Source of the DNA: a bacterium
GTDB lineage: Bacteria; Armatimonadota; Fimbriimonadia; Fimbriimonadales; GBS-DC
DNA length: 7,353 bases
Assembly (NCBI GenBank): GCA_029335935.2
Contig: JARJMV020000155.1
Location: 1-7,353 of the forward strand
Reading direction: 5' to 3'
The notes under the pieces are model-generated. The model was not told where the DNA came from and searched no databases. It saw nothing but the letters and a program-made list of their open reading frames with translations. Made by a program: the position numbers and the translations under genes. This document shows positions 1-4,323 of the stretch, piece by piece (within the stretch, counting starts at the first letter, position 1; the number at the start of each line of letters is the position of its first letter).

Positions 1-221
1 AGACCAGCCACGCGCAACATATCAGCAGCGCAGTCTGCAGCGCGCTGATGCAACTGATGATGGAGACAGGCAAACCCATCGCGCTGGGCATCCTCACCGA
101 CGCGACCTTCGAACAGGGATTGGCGCGTGCGGGCGGTAAAATGGGCAACAAAGGCAGCGAAGCCGCGCTCAGCGCCATCGAGATGGCGAACCTCATCCGC
201 AGAACAGGAGAGACCCTATGA
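1..221 (+). CDS. ribH: 6,7-dimethyl-8-ribityllumazine synthase, C-terminal part
   Basis: This is the 3' end of a gene that begins before the window; 72 residues are visible, read from base 3. Lumazine synthase condenses 5-amino-6-ribitylamino-uracil with 3,4-dihydroxy-2-butanone 4-phosphate, the penultimate step of riboflavin synthesis, in the cytosol. The tail ARAGGKMGNKG followed by AALSAIEMANLIR is the family C-terminal signature. Visible His3 aligns with the catalytic His88 of the Bacillus subtilis enzyme, and Arg42 and Lys46 align with phosphate-binding Arg127 and Lys131; the His-to-Arg spacing of 39 residues is identical. The stretch after the catalytic His reads HAQHIS instead of the common HFDYV/HYDYV, an unusual variation. 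The TGA stop overlaps the ATG of the next gene (ATGA), so the two are probably co-transcribed and translationally coupled. The family assignment is firm; the full gene cannot be judged here. Confidence 0.93.
   Translation, partial: TSHAQHISSAVCSALMQLMMETGKPIALGILTDATFEQGLARAGGKMGNKGSEAALSAIEMANLIRRTGETL
206..210 (+). promoter_or_regulatory. Shine-Dalgarno site of the M42 peptidase gene
   Basis: AGGAG lies 7 nt before the ATG at 218, inside the last codons of ribH. It fixes the start of the peptidase gene and shows that this genome uses canonical Shine-Dalgarno initiation for genes inside operons. Confidence 0.8.
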
Positions 222-1276
222 GAGCAGAATCGTTGGCATTTTTGAAGGCTATCGTGAACGCGCCGTCGCCGTCAGGCTACGAACAGCGCGCGGCAGAAGT
301 GTATCGCGCCTACACCCGCGAGTTCGCCGAGCGCGTCTATACCGATGTGATGGGCAATACCATCGCTGTATTGAACGAATCGGGCGCGCCGCGCGTGATG
401 TTCGCCGGACACATGGACGAAATCGGCTTCATCATCAAATACATCTCTGACGAGGGGTTCCTCTACTTCGGCGCCATCGGGGGGCACGACCCCGTAATCC
501 CTGTCGGACAGCGCGTGCTGGTGCATACGAAGTCAGGCTCAATTCCCGGCGTCATCGGCAAAAAACCTATCCACCTGCTTGACGACGAGGAGCGCAATAA
601 AGCTCCGAAACTGCACGACCTGTGGATCGACATCGGCGCGAAAGACAAGGACGATGCGCAGTCCAAAGTGCGCATTGGCGACCCTGTAACTTTTGCGGTG
701 GAGTTTCAGGAGCTGCAGAACGGCTTCGCGACGGCGCGCGGGTTCGACAACAAGATGGGCGCGTTTATCGTGGCGGAGGCGTTGCGCCTGCTCAGTGAAG
801 ACCGCCCGACCGCCGCTGTGTACGCCGTTGCCACCGTGCAGGAGGAGGTGGGGCTACGCGGCGCACGCACGAGCGCATACGGCGTCGACGCGCCTGTCGG
901 CATCGCCGTCGATGTCACCCACGCTTCCGACTACCCCACCGTTGATAAGCGACGCGTGGGCGAGATGCGCCCTGGCAAGGGGCCCGTCATCTGTCGCGGC
1001 GCGAACATCAATCCGCGCGTGTTCGAGATGCTGGTGGAGTCGGCAGAGGCGGAGGACATCCCGTACCAGTTGGAGGCAGCAGGCGGCGGCTCGGGAACCG
1101 ACTCGAACGCCATGAAACTCAACAAAGCGGGCATGGCGAGAGGGCTGGTCTCCGTGACGCTGCGCTACATGCACACGCCGTGCGAACTGCTCCACTTGGA
1201 CGATGTGGCGAACGCGGCGCGCCTGCTGGCAGCCTTCACACGGCGCGTGACGCCCGACACAGATTTCACCCCGTGA
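218..1276 (+). CDS. M42 family metallo-aminopeptidase
   Basis: A 352-residue cytosolic dinuclear-metal peptidase of the M42 family (TET aminopeptidase, older names endoglucanase M/CelM and FrvX/YsdC). Characterised members assemble into large hollow particles and trim N-terminal residues from peptides. The metal and catalytic ligands are all recognisable: His65 and Asp67 in AGHMDEIG, bridging Asp177 in GFDNKMG, Glu209 (general base) and Glu210 in VQEEVGLRGA, Asp232 in VDVTHASD, and His319 in RYMHTP. Length is typical of the family (about 340-370). There is no signal peptide. The start is supported by AGGAG 7 nt upstream and by the ATGA overlap with ribH, which implies one operon. The pairing with riboflavin synthesis suggests no functional link and is probably simple co-transcription. 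Substrate preference (Leu, Glu/Asp or Lys type) cannot be read from the sequence. Confidence 0.93.
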   Translation: MRAESLAFLKAIVNAPSPSGYEQRAAEVYRAYTREFAERVYTDVMGNTIAVLNESGAPRVMFAGHMDEIGFIIKYISDEGFLYFGAIGGHDPVIPVGQRVLVHTKSGSIPGVIGKKPIHLLDDEERNKAPKLHDLWIDIGAKDKDDAQSKVRIGDPVTFAVEFQELQNGFATARGFDNKMGAFIVAEALRLLSEDRPTAAVYAVATVQEEVGLRGARTSAYGVDAPVGIAVDVTHASDYPTVDKRRVGEMRPGKGPVICRGANINPRVFEMLVESAEAEDIPYQLEAAGGGSGTDSNAMKLNKAGMARGLVSVTLRYMHTPCELLHLDDVANAARLLAAFTRRVTPDTDFTP

Positions 1277-1285
1277 ACCCCCTAC

Positions 1286-1307
1286 GCGGCGGCGTTCGCG
1301 CCGCCGC
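1286..1307. terminator. Perfect GC hairpin between convergent genes
   Basis: The arms GCGGCGGCG (1286-1294) and CGCCGCCGC (1299-1307) form a perfect 9-bp stem around a TTCG loop. It occupies most of the 40-bp gap between the convergent M42 and ceramidase-like genes, a position where a bidirectional terminator is expected. Neither side has a T-tract, so it is not a textbook intrinsic terminator; it may pause polymerase or protect 3' ends instead. Confidence 0.55.
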
Positions 1308-1316
1308 ACATCCCAA

Positions 1317-2534
1317 CTACACCTGCATCGGAACCGCTGCGCGTACCGCTTGCATGACCGCCTCGCCCGCATCGGCTCCGTTGAAGGAGACGGTCGCCTC
1401 ATAGCCGCCTTTGATGTATTCGTGGCGTGTGAGGATATAGCCAATCCACTCGTTCACCAACGCGACAGGGGCGACATAGCGCACGCCCGCCTCGCGTCCC
1501 AGCTCGCGCGTCTGCAGCCCCAGCGAGCTAATCGGCTCGCCTGGAAACCCCACCAGGAGCAGATGGCCCAGCGCGAGCGCGCTGACGGGGGCGCTGGGAG
1601 GCACTATCTGGCTTGCCAGCTGCTTCAACAACGCCTCAGGCACTTTGTATTCGCGCCCTGCCGACTGCATAAACTCTGGATGGGGCTGCGGTTCGGGCAG
1701 GCGCGCGATGGTTTGACGCATGCGCAGGTTCGGCGCAGCGGGCTTGGCGTCGCGTATCAGGCGCAAGGCATGTTGAGCGAGTTGCGCGCCATACCGCTGC
1801 ACCCGCTCGTGGTCGTCTTTGCCCTCATCCGCCACTGGCGAGACATCGCCCTGTGCTCCGTTCAGGTACAGCGCGACCGCGCCGCGCAGCTCGCGCTCCA
1901 CCATCTGCTGCAGCACGCCTGGAAACTCGGCGGAGACCTCCATCATCGTGTGGGGGTAGATGGTCGGGTGCGCGGCGTAGACCACCAGCGCGGCGATCGG
2001 TCTGCCCCGCGCATCTTCCAGCAGGGCGACGCTCATCGTAGGGTCAACCAGCCGCCGTCCGCGCCGATTGCGGTTGAGGTTGGGCAGCTCCGCCGCGTGG
2101 AGGCGCAGCGCGGCAGGCTTGAGCGCACGGCGCGCCGCTTGAACGGCTTGCGCCACGCGCTCAGTGGTGAACTGCAGAAACTCCGGCAGGAATGTGCCTA
2201 CGCCTGGCAGCGGAAACCGCATCCGCTCGTTCAGCCCCATCGAGTCGGGTGCGCAGTGCGTGTGGCTCGCGCTCATAAACAGCTGCTCCGCTTGCAGCCC
2301 TGTCGCTTCCAACACATGGCGCGTTAGGCTGCCAGGGATGAGCAGATGATCCAACGCCACAATCACAGCTTGTTGGCTGCCGAACTCTAATGCAAGCGCA
2401 CGCGCATAGATGGGGTCATGCACGCCGCGTGGGGGCATGTTCAGCCGCGCGCCGTAGCCGCCTAACTGAATCCGTATCTTTGTGAGGTCGGGCGTGATGT
2501 CTACCTTCGCCGCGCCCGCTTTCAGTCGCGCCAT
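1317..2534 (-). CDS. Neutral/alkaline ceramidase-like protein, short cytosolic form
   Basis: A 405-residue protein matching the catalytic domain of neutral/alkaline non-lysosomal ceramidases, zinc enzymes that hydrolyse the N-acyl bond of ceramide. Motifs run in family order: KAGAAKVDITP at the N-terminus, SHTHCAP (90-96, zinc His), NLNRNRRG (152-159), AAHPT (187-191, second zinc His at 189), NGAQGDVSP (225-233, Ser232 in the place of the nucleophile Ser274 of the Pseudomonas enzyme), GFPGEP (Glu333) and NEWIGY...GGYEA (361-380; Tyr366 and Tyr378 keep the 12-residue spacing of Tyr448/Tyr460). These equivalences are aligned from memory. It has no signal peptide and lacks the C-terminal domain of true ceramidases (usually about 640 residues or more), so it is probably cytosolic and its substrate may be another N-acyl compound. 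It starts directly at the catalytic domain. There is no Shine-Dalgarno; a -10 box lies 6 nt before the ATG. Divergent from the prepilin gene. Confidence 0.85.
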   Translation of the reverse strand: MARLKAGAAKVDITPDLTKIRIQLGGYGARLNMPPRGVHDPIYARALALEFGSQQAVIVALDHLLIPGSLTRHVLEATGLQAEQLFMSASHTHCAPDSMGLNERMRFPLPGVGTFLPEFLQFTTERVAQAVQAARRALKPAALRLHAAELPNLNRNRRGRRLVDPTMSVALLEDARGRPIAALVVYAAHPTIYPHTMMEVSAEFPGVLQQMVERELRGAVALYLNGAQGDVSPVADEGKDDHERVQRYGAQLAQHALRLIRDAKPAAPNLRMRQTIARLPEPQPHPEFMQSAGREYKVPEALLKQLASQIVPPSAPVSALALGHLLLVGFPGEPISSLGLQTRELGREAGVRYVAPVALVNEWIGYILTRHEYIKGGYEATVSFNGADAGEAVMQAVRAAVPMQV

Positions 2535-2540
2535 ATCAAG

Positions 2541-2570
2541 AGTATACCAGCTTTCGCCTATCCCCGTAAA
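2541..2570 (-). promoter_or_regulatory. Predicted extended -10 promoter giving a leaderless ceramidase-like mRNA
   Basis: On the minus strand, TGG-TATACT (hexamer at 2541-2546) is an extended -10 element. TTTACG at 2565-2570, 18 bp upstream, matches TTGACA at 4 of 6 positions. Exactly 6 nt (CTTGAT) separate the -10 from the ATG at 2534, so standard sigma70 geometry puts +1 on the A of the start codon. No Shine-Dalgarno is present. Confidence 0.6.
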
Positions 2571-2593
2571 GTATCTAGCAGGAACTTTTGGGC

Positions 2594-2599
2594 TATAAG
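2594..2599 (+). promoter_or_regulatory. Possible -10 box of the prepilin-like gene
   Basis: TATAAG matches the -10 consensus at 5 of 6 positions and would start transcription near 2606, leaving a leader of about 12 nt before the ATG at 2618. No convincing -35 is seen. If the TTG at 2588 is the true start, this box would lie inside the coding sequence and would not be the promoter. Confidence 0.3.
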
Positions 2600-2617
2600 G
2601 GGAATCTCATAAGTATT

Positions 2618-3406
2618 ATGCGAGGCAAAGGCTTTACCCTAATCGAGTTGCTGGTGGTGATCGCCATCATCGCGATTTTGGCGGCGATCCTGTTCCCTGT
2701 GTTTGCGCAGGCGCGCGAGAAGGCGCGTCAGACCCAGTGTACCAACAACATGAAGCAGATGGCTCTGGGCGTGCTGCAATATGTACAGGACTACGACGAG
2801 CGGTTCCCGTTCAGCATCTATCTGGGCAGCCAAAACAACCAGCCGTGTATCTTCACGCTCTACAACGCGATGTATCCCTACATCAAGAACACTGACATCG
2901 TGTTATGTCCATCCGATCGGCAGGCGTTCGATGTGGTGGGCAGCTTCGGCTCGTTTGGCGTGCCTGTGTGCCCGATTCCGAACTTCCGCTACTCGGGCTA
3001 CATCTTCAACTGGTGCGTGTTTGAGAACGGGAATGTGCCCGGACTGCTTGCGCAAAGCCCCCCTGTAGCGCTTGCGCAGATTGAGTACCCTGTCGAGACC
3101 TCGATGCTGTATGACGGCACATTAGGTCCGCCCACCACGATTCAGTCCTATCTGCAGGCGCGTCATAACGGCTTGGCAGGCGCGAATTTCGTGGATGGGC
3201 ACGCACGCACTGTGAAGGGGCGCGTTCGCGAGGGCGCGAACAGCACCGCTCAAACATGGGACGGCAAGCAGGCGCGTATCTTCGATGTCGGCGAGCCTGG
3301 CCCCTACCAAAACCAGTTCAACCTGTGGGGCATCGCCTCGCGCCGAGCGAACGGAACCCCATGCCGCAACTGCCCCAATCGAGGCGACGCGGGCAACTGT
3401 CAATAA
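2618..3406 (+). CDS. Type IV prepilin-like protein with H-X9-DG motif
   Basis: A 262-residue pseudopilin-like protein. It opens with a class III (prepilin peptidase) signal: the short basic leader MRGKG, cleavage after Gly5, then FTLIE with the conserved Glu at mature position 5 and a hydrophobic helix to about residue 28. The [12 protein letters not shown] segment follows. The C-terminal H-X9-DG motif is His183 to Asp193-Gly194. This DUF1559-like class is greatly expanded in Planctomycetes and Armatimonadota, and its function is poorly known; members are presumed to sit at the membrane or be exported by a type II secretion or type IV pilus-like machine. The tail carries CRNC (249-252) and Cys261 among eight cysteines, which suggests disulfides outside the cytoplasm. 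No other pilus gene is nearby. The start is uncertain: the frame stays open to a TTG at 2588 with AGGA just upstream (10 residues longer). I prefer the ATG at 2618 because it gives the usual short leader. Confidence 0.9.
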   Translation: MRGKGFTLIELLVVIAIIAILAAILFPVFAQAREKARQTQCTNNMKQMALGVLQYVQDYDERFPFSIYLGSQNNQPCIFTLYNAMYPYIKNTDIVLCPSDRQAFDVVGSFGSFGVPVCPIPNFRYSGYIFNWCVFENGNVPGLLAQSPPVALAQIEYPVETSMLYDGTLGPPTTIQSYLQARHNGLAGANFVDGHARTVKGRVREGANSTAQTWDGKQARIFDVGEPGPYQNQFNLWGIASRRANGTPCRNCPNRGDAGNCQ

Positions 3407-3434
3407 AGAGGCAGTCTCGAAAAGCAAGCGAATT

Positions 3435-3479
3435 GCCCTCAACCCCCTCGCCCACGCTGTGGGAGAGGGGGTTGAGGGC
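3435..3479. repeat. Long near-perfect palindrome, probable dispersed intergenic repeat
   Basis: Arms of 21 bases (3435-3455 and 3459-3479) pair with a single G/A mismatch (3450 with 3464) around a 3-nt GCT loop. The inner core, CCCAC GCT GTGGG flanked by CTC-rich and GAG-rich arms, resembles the CTCTCCCACAGCGTGGGAGAG-type palindromes found in many copies between genes in several GC-rich bacterial phyla. It lies between the convergent prepilin and DUF1080 genes and could stop transcription from either side, but there is no T-tract. Copy number cannot be seen from one window. Confidence 0.7.
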
Positions 3480-3498
3480 GACGCCATTCTTGGCGTCG
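3479..3498. repeat. Second hairpin directly abutting the palindrome
   Basis: CGACGCCA (3479-3486) and TGGCGTCG (3491-3498) form a perfect 8-bp stem with a TTCT loop. It begins on the last base of the 3435-3479 palindrome. The two stems may be one composite element or a two-stem terminator. Confidence 0.5.
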
Positions 3499-3533
3499 GG
3501 TAGTTCAGGCGGTAGTTTCACCCACTCCTGCAG

Positions 3534-3557
3534 GTTCCCCACACGCAGTAGGGGGAC
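3534..3557. terminator. Weak hairpin just after the DUF1080 stop codon
   Basis: GTTCCCC (3534-3540) pairs with GGGGGAC (3551-3557) with one wobble, around a 10-nt loop. It starts immediately downstream of the TAA of the minus-strand DUF1080 gene. There is no T-tract, so its role as terminator is tentative. Confidence 0.3.
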
Positions 3558-4235
3558 TTAATCCAGCACAATCAGCTCGACTTTCCGAAAGTGGATTTCG
3601 CCGCCTTCCGATTGGAGCGCAATCTTGCCTGCAATCTCCTCTGCGCCCGAACCCTCGTTGACCAACTCGCCATTCACGCGCAGCAGGATGCGGTCTTTGT
3701 AGACGATAATCTCATATTGGTTCCACTCGGGGGCGGGCTTCTCGGCAGACTTTTTGCGCCAGCGGTGGCGTTCCGCGTTCTTATCGATGAACTCAGGGTC
3801 GGTCTGCAGTGGCGCGCCGTCAATCAGCCAGAAATCGCCCGCGTTGGTGTACAGCAGCTGCGCCTCCACTGAACGGGGCCAGATTTTGTGTGCGCCATGT
3901 ACCCGTAGCAGCACGCCGCTGTTGCCCGGCTTCTTGTCGGGCGCCCAGCGCCACTCCACGCGCAGGATGTAGTTTTTGTAGTCCTTCTCGGTGTAGAGGT
4001 AGCCCAGCGGCTCGCCCTTACAGATGAGGATTCCGTCCTCCACGCGCCATACATCCTCCATCTTCACATTGGGGTCGGCTAAGTAGGCGTTCCAGCCTGA
4101 CAGATCGCGCCCGTTGAAGAGCTGGACAATCTCAACGCGCTGCGCTTCCGAAGGCGCGCTGCGCTCCGCCGACGCCAGTAGCAACGCGCCACATAATGCC
4201 AGTAGTCCCAGTCCGAGTCGCCATAGTGTTCGCAT
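3558..4235 (-). CDS. Secreted DUF1080 / 3-keto-disaccharide hydrolase-like protein
   Basis: A 225-residue exported protein of the DUF1080 (PF06439) family, a concanavalin-like beta-sandwich fold that includes 3-keto-glucoside/disaccharide hydrolases. Residues 1-23 form a signal peptide: basic MRTLWR, a Leu-rich core, and probable cleavage after ASA. The domain fills the rest, with family landmarks in order: LFNGRDLSGWNAY (39-51), WRVEDGILICKG (63-74), YLYTEKDYKNYILRVEWRW (79-97), GNSGVLLR (104-111), WPRSVEAQLL (119-128), EWNQYEIIVYKDRILLRVNG (170-189) and GKIALQSEGGEIHFRKVEL (203-221). Length suits a single-domain member. The ATG at 4235 is preferred because it begins the signal peptide and has GAGAGG 5 nt upstream; the open frame continues upstream but overlaps the divergent polymerase gene. 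Likely role: periplasmic or extracellular sugar-derivative hydrolysis. Many family members are uncharacterised, so the substrate is unknown. Confidence 0.9.
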   Translation of the reverse strand: MRTLWRLGLGLLALCGALLLASAERSAPSEAQRVEIVQLFNGRDLSGWNAYLADPNVKMEDVWRVEDGILICKGEPLGYLYTEKDYKNYILRVEWRWAPDKKPGNSGVLLRVHGAHKIWPRSVEAQLLYTNAGDFWLIDGAPLQTDPEFIDKNAERHRWRKKSAEKPAPEWNQYEIIVYKDRILLRVNGELVNEGSGAEEIAGKIALQSEGGEIHFRKVELIVLD

Positions 4236-4240
4236 AGTTG

Positions 4241-4246
4241 CCTCTC
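4241..4246 (-). promoter_or_regulatory. Shine-Dalgarno-like site of the DUF1080 gene
   Basis: On the minus strand GAGAGG lies 5 nt before the ATG at 4235. It supports starting the protein at the signal peptide rather than at the upstream in-frame codons. Confidence 0.55.
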
Positions 4247-4311
4247 GATTGTGTGATTCGAGGCGGCGGCGCGTTCTCCTGCATGTAAGCGCGAATGCTG
4301 CCTTTAGCAGG

Positions 4312-4317
4312 TATAAT
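4312..4317 (+). promoter_or_regulatory. Consensus -10 box predicting a leaderless polB mRNA
   Basis: A perfect TATAAT is followed by exactly 6 nt (TCAAGT) and then the ATG at 4324, so +1 would fall on the start codon. No Shine-Dalgarno precedes the ATG. No recognisable -35 hexamer lies 15-19 bp upstream. The geometry is identical to that before the ceramidase-like gene. Confidence 0.6.
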
Positions 4318-4323
4318 TCAAGT

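Noticed and set aside
1350..2327. Long plus-strand open frame (325 codons) antisense to the ceramidase-like gene
   Set aside because: Its translation is rich in Arg, Gln and His with no recognisable domain, and it mirrors the minus-strand gene whose motifs are clear. It is an open shadow frame caused by GC-rich codon bias.
3256..3561. Small open frames running through the 3435-3479 palindrome on both strands
   Set aside because: Their translations (PSPTLWERGLR-type and GEGVEG-type stretches) are the typical spurious peptides of this sort of palindrome, and the pilin frame ends cleanly at 3406.
4185..4200. Lipobox in the DUF1080 signal peptide (LALC)
   Set aside because: The residue before Cys15 is Leu rather than Gly, Ala or Ser, and a better signal peptidase I site (ASA) follows.
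4114..4323. N-terminal extension of polB from an upstream ATG at 4114
   Set aside because: The 70 extra residues are Ser/Arg-rich, overlap the DUF1080 gene on the other strand, and lie upstream of the TATAAT box at 4312. They do not resemble a polymerase N-terminus.
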